Shown: piece by piece, positions 1 through 9,157 of the stretch | Layout: each line of letters begins with the position of its first letter | Position numbering within the stretch: position 1 is the stretch's first letter | From: Thermohalobaculum xanthum | GTDB lineage: Bacteria > Pseudomonadota > Alphaproteobacteria > Rhodobacterales > Rhodobacteraceae | Assembly (NCBI RefSeq): GCF_016623495.1 | Contig: NZ_JAEHHL010000014.1 | Coordinates: forward strand, 1 to 36,388 | DNA length: 36,388 bases | Direction of reading: 5' to 3' | The notes under the pieces: generated by a model | Database searches by the model: none | Told to the model about the DNA's origin: nothing | What the model saw: only the letters and a program-made list of their open reading frames with translations | Program-made: the position numbers and the translations under genes

Positions 1-962
1 TTGCGTCCCTCGGCGCGCGACAGCGACTCCGCCGCCCGGGCGGCGCGGTCGAGGTCCGCGGCAAACCGTTCGGCCGTCTCGCGGGCGGCCCGCGCCCGTT
101 CCTCGGCCAGCTTCTCGGCGCTCTCGGCCGCGCCGAGCCGCTCGGCATGCGCGCGTGCCGCCTCCAGCGCCTTCGTGGTGCGTGCCGCCGCGGCCTCGCG
201 CTTGGCCCGGTCGGCGGGGTCGGCGAGGTCGGCGAGCCGCGCACGCGCCGCGCGGCGGGTCTCGAGGTCGCGGCCCAGCGCCGCCAGATCGCGGGCGAGG
301 ATTTCCTCCTCTTCGGCCAGGCGGTCGACCTCGGCCGCTGCCTCGGCATAGGGCCCGCCCGCCTTGGGCCGGCCGGTCGCGGTCACGAGCTGGTCGAGCG
401 CGGCGGCGCAGCGGTCCGCGACCCGCAGCATCCGCCGGCCGCCGGTCAATGCCTCGACCTCGCCGCCCGCGACCGAGGTCAACACGTCCTCGCGCGCGCG
501 CTTTTCCTCGTCGCGTTCGCGCGTGGTCGCGCCTTCCATCCCGGTGATGCCCTGCCGGACCCATAAGAGACCGGCGGGCCCGCCCGCGCCGCCGCTGACG
601 AGGCCCGTGATGAAAGCCTCCGCCTCGTCCGCCTGGGCGATGATCCTCCCCGAGCCGAGATCCGCTGCACGCGCGAAGCGGCCGCCGAAGAATTGCTTGG
701 AGATGCGGAACGCTCCGGCTTCCGTCTCGATATCAGCCTCGATCAGCGGGCTTCCGCCGCTGTAGGGCCGCAGATCGCGCACCGCCTGCGCGTTCGAGCC
801 ATGCGGCGTGAAGAACAGCACGTGCAGCGCGTCGAAGGCGGTCGACTTGCCGGCCTCGTTCGGCGCGGCCAGCACGTTCACGCCGTCGGCGATGCCCTCG
901 ATCGCCACGCCCCGCGCGGCAAAGCGCCGGACGTTCCACAGCCTGAGTGCGCGCAGCCTCAT
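1..962 (-). CDS. AAA-family ATPase, SbcC/YhaN-like (partial, C-terminus beyond window)
   Basis: Reading the minus strand from an ATG at 962-960 gives an open frame running off the window at base 1 (about 320 codons seen). The N-terminus has the RecF/SMC/SbcC-type ATPase start: a short beta-rich lead-in, then Walker A APNEAGKST at residues 33-41, followed by a FFTPHG-type segment. From about residue 160 the sequence becomes Ala/Arg/Glu-rich with heptad character, as expected of the coiled-coil arm of SbcC/YhaN proteins. Its ATG overlaps the TGA of the upstream phosphoesterase gene (ATGA, 959-962), so the two are probably translationally coupled. Known role of the family: the ATPase partner of an SbcD/Mre11-type nuclease in processing DNA ends. 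Walker B and signature motif lie outside the window, so SbcC versus YhaN cannot be settled. Confidence 0.85.
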   Translation of the reverse strand, partial: MRLRALRLWNVRRFAARGVAIEGIADGVNVLAAPNEAGKSTAFDALHVLFFTPHGSNAQAVRDLRPYSGGSPLIEADIETEAGAFRISKQFFGGRFARAADLGSGRIIAQADEAEAFITGLVSGGAGGPAGLLWVRQGITGMEGATTRERDEEKRAREDVLTSVAGGEVEALTGGRRMLRVADRCAAALDQLVTATGRPKAGGPYAEAAAEVDRLAEEEEILARDLAALGRDLETRRAARARLADLADPADRAKREAAAARTTKALEAARAHAERLGAAESAEKLAEERARAARETAERFAADLDRAARAAESLSRAEGR

Positions 963-2083
963 GCGTCCTCGACCGCATAGGCATAGAGGCGCGCAAGCGC
1001 GGTGGCCGCCGCCGCGCGCTCGGCCGGCGCCAGCGCCATGTCGTTCGCGTCGGCCATCAGCGCCTCGGCCGCCTGCCGCAGCGCGCCGCCACGGTCGATG
1101 GCGTCGAGGTCGTCCGCCTCGGGCTCGATCGCAAGCCCGTCCTCGCGGAACTCGAAATAGGCGAAATCGGGTGCCGCCTCGTCGGCCGCGGCGGCCAGCG
1201 CGGTGCGTCCGGCCAGGCGCGCATGCCCCTCCGCCTCGAGCCGCAGCAGCGTGCGGCGGCGCTCGGCCATTGCCGGCAAGGCGGCGTCGAGCCGCGCGCG
1301 GGGGTCCTCGGCCGGCAGCAGTGCCAGGCGGATCCGCCGCCACGAGAAGGTCCCGGTCTCGACCGGCGCGACCTCGGGCGTGGCGCCGGGACCCGCGATC
1401 GAAACCGCCAGCGCCCGCCCCGGCGCGTCGTGCTTGAAGCGGTCGGGCTCGGGCGTGCCGCAATACCAGGTGCGCGGCCCGATGCGGATCTGCCCGTGCC
1501 AATCGCCCAGCGCGAGGTAATCGAGGCCCGCCGTCTCGGCCCGGTCGGGGGCGATCGTGTCGGCGGCGCCCTCCTCGCCGAAGTCCTGCACGGCGCCATG
1601 GGCAAGGCCGATGCGCAGCGCGCCCTCGGGCGTCGCGGCGGCGTCCATCCATGCCGTCAGATCGCGCCCGGGGCGGCGCGTGGTGCAGGGCGCGGGCAGG
1701 AGCACGACGCCGGGCCCAAGCTCGACCGGCGCGGGCGCGGTCGCCAGTGTCACATTCTGCGGCGCCCGGTGCGCCATCTCGGCCCAAAGCTCGTCCGCGG
1801 CCAGCGCGTCGTGGTTGCCAGGCAGCAGCACCCAGCGCAGCGCCGGGTCGGCGGCCATCTCGGCCAGCGCCTGGCGCAGGGTCGCGGGCGCCGGCGTCGC
1901 GGTGTCGAACACGTCTCCCGCGACGAGGATGACTTCGGCCCCCGCATTGCGCGCGGCATCGGCAAGCCGCGCCAGCGCGCCGCGCCGGGCCGCGCTCAGC
2001 TGCCCGCGGAACTCCTCGGGCATCTGCCCGAAGCGCTTGCCAAGATGCAGGTCGGAACTGTGGAGGAAACGGAACATCGTCAT
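959..2083 (-). CDS. SbcD/YhaO-like metallophosphoesterase (DNA repair exonuclease subunit)
   Basis: A 374-residue protein with the calcineurin-like metallophosphoesterase motifs in the order used by SbcD/Mre11: SDLHLG (Asp11, His13), VAGDVFDT (Asp57), GNHD (Asn90, His91), LAHG (His162) and GDWHG (His196). The C-terminal 150 residues are Ala/Glu-rich and helical-looking, resembling the capping or partner-binding region of the YhaO/SbcD family. It precedes and overlaps by 4 bp an AAA ATPase with SbcC/YhaN character, the usual nuclease-ATPase pairing. Family knowledge: Mn-dependent nuclease acting on DNA ends or hairpins in the cytoplasm. The alternative, a stand-alone phosphodiesterase, is unlikely given the partner. 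I give no symbol because YhaO and SbcD cannot be separated by eye. Confidence 0.88.
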   Translation of the reverse strand: MTMFRFLHSSDLHLGKRFGQMPEEFRGQLSAARRGALARLADAARNAGAEVILVAGDVFDTATPAPATLRQALAEMAADPALRWVLLPGNHDALAADELWAEMAHRAPQNVTLATAPAPVELGPGVVLLPAPCTTRRPGRDLTAWMDAAATPEGALRIGLAHGAVQDFGEEGAADTIAPDRAETAGLDYLALGDWHGQIRIGPRTWYCGTPEPDRFKHDAPGRALAVSIAGPGATPEVAPVETGTFSWRRIRLALLPAEDPRARLDAALPAMAERRRTLLRLEAEGHARLAGRTALAAAADEAAPDFAYFEFREDGLAIEPEADDLDAIDRGGALRQAAEALMADANDMALAPAERAAAATALARLYAYAVEDA

Positions 2084-2156
2084 CCGGAAACGGCGTCGTC
2101 GCCCCGACTAAAGCGCGAAAGACGCAAGTCTTCAAGCGCTGCGCCCCGCCCGCGCA

Positions 2157-2187
2157 TTGACACTCCGGTGCTGCGCGGCCCTAACAT
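2157..2187 (+). promoter_or_regulatory. Candidate sigma-70 promoter of the amidoligase cassette
   Basis: A perfect TTGACA lies at 2157-2162. The best -10 is TAACAT at 2182-2187 (19-bp spacer); CTAACA one base earlier gives 18 bp. It sits in the 133-bp gap between the divergent phosphoesterase gene and the cassette, about 30 bp before the ATG at 2217. A GGAGG ribosome-binding site follows at 2204-2208. The -35 is strong and the -10 weak, so this is a reasonable but unproven call. Confidence 0.42.
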
Positions 2188-2216
2188 ATTGCAACGCAGC
2201 ATCGGAGGCCGGCCGA

Positions 2217-5200
2217 ATGAGCATCAACGCCGCGATCACGCATCGCACGACCTATCGGTACGACCGCCGCATCACCCTTGGCCCCCAGGTCATCCGCCTG
2301 CGCCCCGCGCCGCATTCGCGCACCAAGATCCTCGCCTTCAGCCAGAAGATCTCGCCCGAGCCGCATTTCATCAACTGGCAGCAGGACCCGTTCGGCAACT
2401 ACCTCGCCCGCGTCGTCTTTCCCGAGAAGGTCGAGAGCTTCGAGGTGGTGGTCGACCTGGTCGCCGACATGGCGGCGGTGAACCCCTTCGACTTCTTCCT
2501 CGAGGACAGCGCTTCCCACGTGCCGTTCTCCTACCAGGACGAGGTGAAGAAGGACCTCGCCCCCTATCTCGAGACCGCGCCGCACGGCCCGCGCTTCGAG
2601 GCGATGCTGGCCGGGATCCCGCGCGAGCGGATGCACACCGTCGATTTCCTGGTCGAGGTCAACCGCCATGTGCAACAGGCCGTCGGCTACACGATCCGCA
2701 TGGAGCCGGGTGTCCAGACGCCCGAGGAGACGCTGCAGAAGGCCACCGGGTCGTGCCGCGACTCGGGGTGGCTGCTCGTCCACCTGCTGCGCCGGCTCGG
2801 GCTCGCCGCGCGCTTCGTGTCGGGTTACCTGATCCAGCTGACTCCCGACGTGAAGGCCGTCGACGGCCCCAGCGGGCCCGAGGCCGACTTCACCGACCTG
2901 CACGCCTGGTGCGAGGTCTACGTCCCCGGCGCGGGCTGGATCGGGCTCGACCCGACCTCGGGGCTCTTCGCCGGCGAGGGGCACATCCCGCTCGCCGCGA
3001 CCCCCTCGCCCAAGTCGGCGGCGCCGATCTCGGGCGTGCTCGAGAAATGCGAGGTCAGCTTCGATCACCAGATGGAGGTGCGGCGCGTGCGCGAGGAGCC
3101 GCGCGTCACCCTGCCCTTCACCGACGAGCACTGGGCGCGCATCGACGCCGCCGGGCACGAGGTCGACCGGATGCTGGACGAGGGCGACGTGCGCCTGACC
3201 ATGGGCGGCGAGCCGACCTTCGTCTCGGCTCATGACCGCGACGCGGACGAATGGAACACGGCCGCCGTGGGCCCGACCAAGCGCGACTATGCCGACCGGC
3301 TGATCCGCCGCCTCCGCGATGCCTTCGCGCCCGGCGGCGTGCTGCATTACGGCCAGGGCAAGTGGTATCCGGGCGAGCAGCTTCCGCGCTGGGCCTTCGC
3401 CCTCTACTGGCGGCGCGACGGCGTGCCCCTGTGGCACGATCCCGAACTGATCGCCACCGAGCGCCGGCAGGACGCGACCATCGCGGATGCCGAGCGCTTC
3501 GCTGGCGCGCTGGCCGAGGCGCTCGAGCTCCCGCGCGAGGCGGCCGAGCCGGCATGGGAGGATCCGATCACCTACGTGCTGCAGGAGCACCGCCTGCCCC
3601 AGAACCTCGACCCGGCGAACAACCGGCTCGAAGACCCGCTCGAGCGCCGCCAGATGGCACAGGCCTTCGAGCGCGGCCTGGGCACGCCCACCTGCATCGT
3701 CATCCCGTGCCAGCTTGCGATGAGCCAGGCCGCCGACGGGCCGCGGAACCGCCGGATCCATCGCTGGGCGACCGAGAAATGGAAGACCCGGCGCGGGCGG
3801 CTCTACCTCGCACCGGGCGACAGCGCCGCGGGCTACCGCCTGCCGCTGACCTCGCTGCCTTTCCTCGGCGAGGGCGACTATCCCTTCCTGTTCCAGCGCG
3901 ACCCCTTCGCGCAGCGTCCGCCGCTTCCGGTCTCGACACTCAGGATGCAGCCGCGCGACGAGGCGGCCGGTGTTCCGCCCGGCCCGCAGGCCGAGCGCCC
4001 GGGCGAGGCCGCGCGCTATTGGGACCGCCCGTCGGACCGCCCCGCCTCGGGCGCCGGTGGGGCCTGGGTGAACGTGACTGCGTCTGCCACGCCGCACGAC
4101 CCCGCCCGCGCGATCCACACCGAATATGTCCGGACCGCCGTGACGGTCGAGCCGCGCGACGGCAAGCTTTGCGTCTTCATGCCCCCCGTGCCCAATGCCG
4201 AGTCCTATGTCGACCTGATCGCCGCGGTCGAGGAGGCCGCGGCCGCGACGGGCCAGCCGGTCCATCTCGACGGCTACTCGCCGCCTTGGGACCCGCGCCT
4301 CAATGTCATCAAGGCGACGCCCGACCCGGGGGTGATCGAGGTGAACATCCAGCCCGCCACCAGCTGGGAGGAGCAGTGCCGGATCACCGAGACGCTCTAT
4401 GACGCCGCGCGGCACGAGGGGCTCGACACGGTGAAGTTCATGCATGACGGGCGCATGGTGGGCTCGGGCGGCGGTAACCACATCGTGGTCGGTGGCGCCA
4501 GCGCCGAGGACAGCCCCTTCCTGCGCCGCCCCGACCTGCTGGCGAGCCTGATCCGCTACTGGCAGCGCCACCCGTCGCTCAGCTACCTGTTCTCGGGCGT
4601 GTTCATCGGGCCCACCAGCCAGGCGCCCCGGATCGACGAGGCGCGGCAGGACGTGCTCTACGAGCTCGAGATCGCGCTCGGCCAGATCCCCGGACCCGAC
4701 GGCGCGCCGCCGCCTTGGCTGGTGGACCGGATCCTGCGCGACCTGATGACCGACCTGACCGGCAACACGCACCGGGCCGAGATCTGCATCGACAAGCTCT
4801 ACTCGCCCGACGGGCCGACCGGTCGGCTGGGCCTGGTCGAGTTCCGCGCCTTCGAGATGCCGCCGCATCCGCGCATGGCGATGGCCCAGTCGCTGGTGCT
4901 GCGCGCGCTGATCGCCTGGTTCTGGCGCCGGCCCTACGACCTGCCGCCGGTCCGCTGGGGCACGGCGCTGCACGACCGCTTCATGCTGCCCCACTACGTC
5001 TGGGAGGATTTCCTCGACGTACTCGCCGACCTCTCGGGCGGGCTCGGCATCCATTTCGACCCGGAATGGTTCAAGGCGCAGTTCGAATTCCGCTTCCCTC
5101 TGCTGGGCGATGTTGCGCGCCGGGGCGTCAAGCTCGAACTGCGCGCCGCGCTCGAACCCTGGCACGTGCTGGGCGAAACCGGGGCCATCGGTGGCACGGC

Positions 5201-5636
5201 GCGCTATGTCGACAGCTCGCTAGAACGCGTGCAGCTCAGGGTCGACGGCGACCTCGCCGGCCGCTACAAGCTGCTGTGCAACGGCTGGGACGTGCCGCTG
5301 ACCGCGACCGATCGCGCCGACGAGCATGTCGCGGGCGTGCGCTTCCGGGCCTGGCGCCCGGCGCAATGCCTGCATCCGACCATCGACGTGCACGCGCCGC
5401 TGACGTTCGACCTGTGGGATACCTGGTCGGCGCGGTCGCTGGGCGGCTGCGTCTATCACGTGGCGCATCCCGGCGGGCGCAGTTTCGAGACCCAGCCGGT
5501 CAACGATCTCGAGGCCGAGGGCCGTCGCATGGCGCGATTCGAATCGATCGGCCACAGTCCGGGACGAATCAGCCCCATGACGCCGAGAAAGAGCCCCGAG
5601 TTTCCACTGACGCTGGACCTCAGGCGCCAGTATTGA
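2217..5636 (+). CDS. Transglutaminase-like domain fused to DUF2126 putative amidoligase
   Basis: A 1139-residue protein. The frame is open further upstream, but ATG 2217 is chosen for its GGAGG (2204-2208) and because the family's N-terminal strand ([13 protein letters not shown]) follows at once. Residues 1-80 resemble the bacterial transglutaminase N-terminal domain. Residues 140-250 are a transglutaminase-like core with an apparently complete triad: Cys180 in TGSCRDSGW, His229 in LHAWCEV, Asp245 in GLDPTSG. From about residue 310 to the end the protein matches DUF2126, which the literature classes as a putative amidoligase related to glutamine synthetase-fold enzymes; the [12 protein letters not shown] stretch near residue 755 resembles their active-site glycine-rich motif. 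Known of the family: predicted ATP-dependent amide-bond ligase coupled to a thiol peptidase-like domain; substrate unknown. First gene of a tight cassette with the ATP-grasp/alpha-E fusion and a second transglutaminase. Confidence 0.9.
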   Translation: MSINAAITHRTTYRYDRRITLGPQVIRLRPAPHSRTKILAFSQKISPEPHFINWQQDPFGNYLARVVFPEKVESFEVVVDLVADMAAVNPFDFFLEDSASHVPFSYQDEVKKDLAPYLETAPHGPRFEAMLAGIPRERMHTVDFLVEVNRHVQQAVGYTIRMEPGVQTPEETLQKATGSCRDSGWLLVHLLRRLGLAARFVSGYLIQLTPDVKAVDGPSGPEADFTDLHAWCEVYVPGAGWIGLDPTSGLFAGEGHIPLAATPSPKSAAPISGVLEKCEVSFDHQMEVRRVREEPRVTLPFTDEHWARIDAAGHEVDRMLDEGDVRLTMGGEPTFVSAHDRDADEWNTAAVGPTKRDYADRLIRRLRDAFAPGGVLHYGQGKWYPGEQLPRWAFALYWRRDGVPLWHDPELIATERRQDATIADAERFAGALAEALELPREAAEPAWEDPITYVLQEHRLPQNLDPANNRLEDPLERRQMAQAFERGLGTPTCIVIPCQLAMSQAADGPRNRRIHRWATEKWKTRRGRLYLAPGDSAAGYRLPLTSLPFLGEGDYPFLFQRDPFAQRPPLPVSTLRMQPRDEAAGVPPGPQAERPGEAARYWDRPSDRPASGAGGAWVNVTASATPHDPARAIHTEYVRTAVTVEPRDGKLCVFMPPVPNAESYVDLIAAVEEAAAATGQPVHLDGYSPPWDPRLNVIKATPDPGVIEVNIQPATSWEEQCRITETLYDAARHEGLDTVKFMHDGRMVGSGGGNHIVVGGASAEDSPFLRRPDLLASLIRYWQRHPSLSYLFSGVFIGPTSQAPRIDEARQDVLYELEIALGQIPGPDGAPPPWLVDRILRDLMTDLTGNTHRAEICIDKLYSPDGPTGRLGLVEFRAFEMPPHPRMAMAQSLVLRALIAWFWRRPYDLPPVRWGTALHDRFMLPHYVWEDFLDVLADLSGGLGIHFDPEWFKAQFEFRFPLLGDVARRGVKLELRAALEPWHVLGETGAIGGTARYVDSSLERVQLRVDGDLAGRYKLLCNGWDVPLTATDRADEHVAGVRFRAWRPAQCLHPTIDVHAPLTFDLWDTWSARSLGGCVYHVAHPGGRSFETQPVNDLEAEGRRMARFESIGHSPGRISPMTPRKSPEFPLTLDLRRQY

Positions 5637-5681
5637 GAGAATCAACGCCGCCCGGTGGATGGCGGGCCCAGGGGGTGAGGA

Positions 5682-8228
5682 ATGATGGCCGAGGGCGCTC
5701 GGGCCGCGGGAGCGAGTGGTGACGCCGGTCTGCGGCCGCCCGCGCCGCCATACAAGGCCGCCGCGGACAGGCATGACGAGGCCGTCGACGCGACAGGCCG
5801 CGTGCGGACGCACTGGGAGCGGCTCGCGGGCTGGCTTGCCGAGGCCGGCCCCCCCGTGATCGACGCCATCGCGAGCGAATTGGGCCGGCTGCGCGACGAA
5901 TCGGGCATCGCCTTCACCGCGCGCACGGTGGCCGCGCCGGGCGCGGTCGATCCGCTGCCGGTGGTTCTCTCCGCTTCGGACTGGGCGACGCTCGAGCGCG
6001 GGCTCGCGCAGCGCGCGCGGCTGGCCGAGGCCGTGATCGCCGATCTCTACGGGCCGCGCTGCACGATCCGCGAGGGGCTGCTTCCGCCCGGCGTCGTGTT
6101 CGGCTCGGACGCCTTCGCCGCGCATGCCGCGGGCTGGGAGAAGCCGCCCGAGCGCTTCACCCTGGTGTTCGAGGCCGATGTCGCACGCGGCGCGGACGGG
6201 CGCTGGATGATCCTCGCCGACCGTCTCGACGCGCCGCTGGGCGATGGCTGGCTGATCGCCAACCGCATCGCCACCAGCCAGGCCATCGCCGAGCCCTTCA
6301 TCGATTGCGGCGCGCGCCGCATCGCGAGCCATTTCGCGCGTTTCCAGGACCTGCTCGACAGCCTCACCGGTTGGGAGGGGCGGCTGGCCCTTCTTACGGG
6401 GGGCGAGCGCGACCCACGCTATTTCAGCCATGCGTACCTGGCGCGCTATCTCAACGCGACGCTGGTCGAGCCCGCCGATCTCACGGTGCGCGACGGCGCC
6501 GCCTTCGTGAAGACCCTCGACGGACTGAAGAAGGTCGACGTGCTGCTGCGCGGCGTGCCCGACCGTCGGATCGACGCGCTGCACCGGCCGCGCAGTGCTG
6601 CGCCCGGCGCGCCCGCCCTGACCGTTGCCGCCCGCGCGGGCGGGCTGGTGATGGGCAACGCGATCGGCACCGCGGCGATGGCTTACCGCGCCCTCGCGCC
6701 CTACGCGCACCGGCTCTGCGAGCGGCTGCTGGGCGAGCCGCTCGAGATCCCCGACGCGCCCTGCCTCTGGCTGGGCGACCCGGCGGCGCGCGCCCAGGTG
6801 CTCGAGGAGCTGCCCTTCTGGCGGATCGAGCCGCTGACCGGCGGCGCCAGCCCCGATGCCGCGCCGCTCCTGCCCGAGGACCCCTCGGCGATGACAGGTG
6901 CCGAGCGCGACCGGCTCGCCGTCGCGCTCGAGCGCGTGGGCGAGCGCTTCGCCGCCGTGGCGACCCCGCCGCTCGCCACCACGCCCGCCTGGTGCGCCAA
7001 CGGCCTCGAGCCGCGCGAGTGGATGATGCGCGTCTTCGCAAGCTGGGCGGGCGAAAGCTGGTCCGTCGCGCCGGGCGGGGTTGCCGCCACGGTCGAGCCC
7101 GGCTGCCCGCCGCCCGCACTCGGCTTCGGCAAGGACGTCTGGGTCCTGCCTGATCCCGGCAGCGCGGCGAAGGACGAGGCCGCAAGCCTCCTGGCCGCGC
7201 GCCTCGCGGGCGGGCATCTGCGCCGCACCGGGCGCGAGCTTCTGAGCCGCGTGGCCGACGAGGTGTTCTGGCTTGGCCGCAATGCCGAGCGCGCCGAGTC
7301 GGTGCTGCGCATCCTCAATGTCTGCCTGCAGCGCTACCTTTCGGGCAACCGGATCGACGCCGATCCCGCGGCGCTGACGACGCTCCTGTCGGTGCATGCC
7401 CGCGAGGACGACCGCGCGCCTGCGCCGGCCCGCCTGCGCGAGACGCTGGTACGGCTGATCGGCGACCCGGACGAGCCCGAGGGGCTCGCGCCCACGCTGG
7501 CGCATCTGCGTTCGGGCGCGGCTCGCGCGCGGCTGTCGATCTCCGAGGAAAGCTGGCGCTACATCGACCGGCTCTGCGCCGATCCGCGCTGGCGCGGGCG
7601 GCTCGATTTCCGCGCCTCGGGCGAGATCGCGCGGTTGATCGAGGACGCCCTGCGCAGCCTCGCGGCCTTCGCCGGATCGGCCCAGGAAAACCTGACCCGG
7701 AACTTCGCCTGGCGCTTCCTCGAGATGGGCCGCCGGATCGAGCGCGGCAGCCAGATCGCCCGCATCGTGGGCCGCATCGCCGGCCGCGAGCGCGAGAACG
7801 AGGAAAGCTTCCTGCGCGCGCTGCTGACCTATTCGGATTCCGCCGCGGCCTATCGCGCGCGCTACATGATGGTGCCGACGCCGGCGGCGGTGATGGACCT
7901 GCTGATCCTCGACGAGACCAACCCCCGCAGCCTCGGCTTCCAGCTCGCCCAGCTCGAGCAGGTGCTGTCGATGCTGCCCTCCGAGACGCCCTACCGCCGG
8001 CCCGAGCACCGCCGCGCCCTCGCTCTGCTGACCGAGGTGCGGCTGACCGAGGCAGACGCCGTGGCCGCCACCGACGCGAACGGCGCGCGCCCGGCGCTTG
8101 GCGCGCTCATGTCCCGCTGCCGCAGCGAGCTTGCCGAGGTCTCGGACACGCTCGCGCGCGCCTATTTCGCGCATGCCGAGGCGCCGGTCGCGCTGATGAG
8201 CCAGGGCCGCCTGGGCGAGACGCCATGA
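5682..8228 (+). CDS. Circularly permuted ATP-grasp domain fused to alpha-E (DUF403) domain
   Basis: An 848-residue protein made of two parts usually encoded as neighbours (COG2308 and COG2307). Residues 50-460 look like the circularly permuted ATP-grasp type 2 family: ADLYGPR near 125, a VFEADVARGADGRWMIL stretch near 165-180, and GNAIGTAAMAYRALAPY near 325. The last segment aligns with the family's (N)P(L/I)GxGV...P site but lacks its usual GxGV pattern. Residues 510-830 are the alpha-helical alpha-E domain, starting LLSRVADEVFWLGRNAERAE. Two ATGs lie at 5682 and 5685; GTGAGG (5675-5680) is better spaced for 5685, so the true start may be one codon in. The TGA overlaps the next gene's ATG (ATGA, 8225-8228). 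Inference: a ligase forming amide bonds on a peptide or small acceptor, with alpha-E as an accessory module. Confidence 0.88.
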   Translation: MMAEGARAAGASGDAGLRPPAPPYKAAADRHDEAVDATGRVRTHWERLAGWLAEAGPPVIDAIASELGRLRDESGIAFTARTVAAPGAVDPLPVVLSASDWATLERGLAQRARLAEAVIADLYGPRCTIREGLLPPGVVFGSDAFAAHAAGWEKPPERFTLVFEADVARGADGRWMILADRLDAPLGDGWLIANRIATSQAIAEPFIDCGARRIASHFARFQDLLDSLTGWEGRLALLTGGERDPRYFSHAYLARYLNATLVEPADLTVRDGAAFVKTLDGLKKVDVLLRGVPDRRIDALHRPRSAAPGAPALTVAARAGGLVMGNAIGTAAMAYRALAPYAHRLCERLLGEPLEIPDAPCLWLGDPAARAQVLEELPFWRIEPLTGGASPDAAPLLPEDPSAMTGAERDRLAVALERVGERFAAVATPPLATTPAWCANGLEPREWMMRVFASWAGESWSVAPGGVAATVEPGCPPPALGFGKDVWVLPDPGSAAKDEAASLLAARLAGGHLRRTGRELLSRVADEVFWLGRNAERAESVLRILNVCLQRYLSGNRIDADPAALTTLLSVHAREDDRAPAPARLRETLVRLIGDPDEPEGLAPTLAHLRSGAARARLSISEESWRYIDRLCADPRWRGRLDFRASGEIARLIEDALRSLAAFAGSAQENLTRNFAWRFLEMGRRIERGSQIARIVGRIAGRERENEESFLRALLTYSDSAAAYRARYMMVPTPAAVMDLLILDETNPRSLGFQLAQLEQVLSMLPSETPYRRPEHRRALALLTEVRLTEADAVAATDANGARPALGALMSRCRSELAEVSDTLARAYFAHAEAPVALMSQGRLGETP

Positions 8229-9106
8229 TCTACGATGTCACCCACCGCACGGTTTACGACTATGTCGAGAGCGCGGCCTTCTCGCAGCACCTCCTGCGGC
8301 TGACGCCGCGTGACACCAATGGTCAGCGCGTCCTCTCGAGCCGCATCTCCCTCGACCCGCGCCCGGACGAGATCGTCCTCGAGCGCGACATGTTCGGCAA
8401 TCTCGCCCATGCCGCGACCGTGAGCCGGCCCCACGGGCGGTTCGAGATCGTCGCGATCAGCCGCGTCGAGCGCCAGTCGCCGTCCGCGTTCATCTTCGAG
8501 GCGTCGAGCCCTTGGGAGGACGTCCGCGCCATCGCGACCGGCGCGGCCGCGGGCCCGGTGCCCGACGATGTCGCACCCTTCGCCTTTCCCACCGCGCTCA
8601 CGACGGCAAACGAGGAGATCGAGGACTGGGCGCGCGACTGCTTCGCGCCCGGCCGCCCGGTGCTGGCCGCGGCGGCCGCTCTCTCGGCCCGGATCCATGC
8701 CGAGTTCGACTACGTGCCCGGCGCGACCGCCGCCGACACGCTGCCGGCCGAGAGCTTCGCGGCGCGGCGCGGCGTGTGCCAGGACTTCGCCCATGTCATG
8801 CTGGCCGCGCTGCGCGCCCGCCGGCTGCCCGCGCGCTACGTCTCGGGCTATCTGCGAACCATCCCCCCGGCGGGGCAGCCCCGGCTTGCCGGGGCCGATG
8901 CCAGCCATGCCTGGGTGGCGGTGTGGGACCCGGCGCTCGACTGGGTCGAGTTCGATCCGACCAACAACATGATCCCGGGCGAGGACCACATCACCCTTGC
9001 CTGGGGCCGCGACTACTCGGATGTCAGCCCGGTCTCGGGCATCGTGGTGGGTGCGGGCGCGCAGAGCCTGCATGTCGGGGTTGACGTCATGCCCGCAGGT
9101 GGGTGA
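8225..9106 (+). CDS. Transglutaminase-like cysteine peptidase family protein
   Basis: A 293-residue protein starting at an ATG that overlaps the stop of the ATP-grasp/alpha-E gene (ATGA), so translational coupling is likely. Residues 1-100 match the bacterial transglutaminase N-terminal beta domain (start MIYDVTHRTVYDY). The catalytic core follows with an intact triad: Cys185 in RRGVCQDFAH, His228 in DASHAWVAV, Asp244 in VEFDPTNN. No signal peptide or membrane segment is seen, so it should be cytoplasmic. Proteins of this kind regularly accompany COG2308/COG2307 genes. In bacteria the fold more often hydrolyses or transfers peptide amide bonds than crosslinks proteins. It shares the fold and triad of the N-terminal part of the 2217 gene product but lacks the DUF2126 ligase part. 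The exact reaction is unknown. Confidence 0.9.
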   Translation: MIYDVTHRTVYDYVESAAFSQHLLRLTPRDTNGQRVLSSRISLDPRPDEIVLERDMFGNLAHAATVSRPHGRFEIVAISRVERQSPSAFIFEASSPWEDVRAIATGAAAGPVPDDVAPFAFPTALTTANEEIEDWARDCFAPGRPVLAAAAALSARIHAEFDYVPGATAADTLPAESFAARRGVCQDFAHVMLAALRARRLPARYVSGYLRTIPPAGQPRLAGADASHAWVAVWDPALDWVEFDPTNNMIPGEDHITLAWGRDYSDVSPVSGIVVGAGAQSLHVGVDVMPAGG

Positions 9107-9157
9107 AGGGTTCAGGGTTCCGCCGCGGCCCGGCGGCGCTGTCCAAGGTTACCCGCC

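Noticed and set aside
947-3235. 762-codon plus-strand frame crossing the phosphoesterase and the cassette start
   Set aside because: It spans two genes of opposite strand and has no protein-like motif; the surrounding real genes explain the DNA.
2181-5165. Very long minus-strand open frame (994 codons) opposite the DUF2126 gene
   Set aside because: Low-complexity Arg/Gly/Val/Asp composition typical of antisense frames in GC-rich DNA; the plus-strand protein has clear domains and catalytic motifs.
5220-8174. Long minus-strand open frame (984 codons) opposite the ATP-grasp/alpha-E gene
   Set aside because: Same antisense artefact; no recognisable domain, while the plus strand is a known family.
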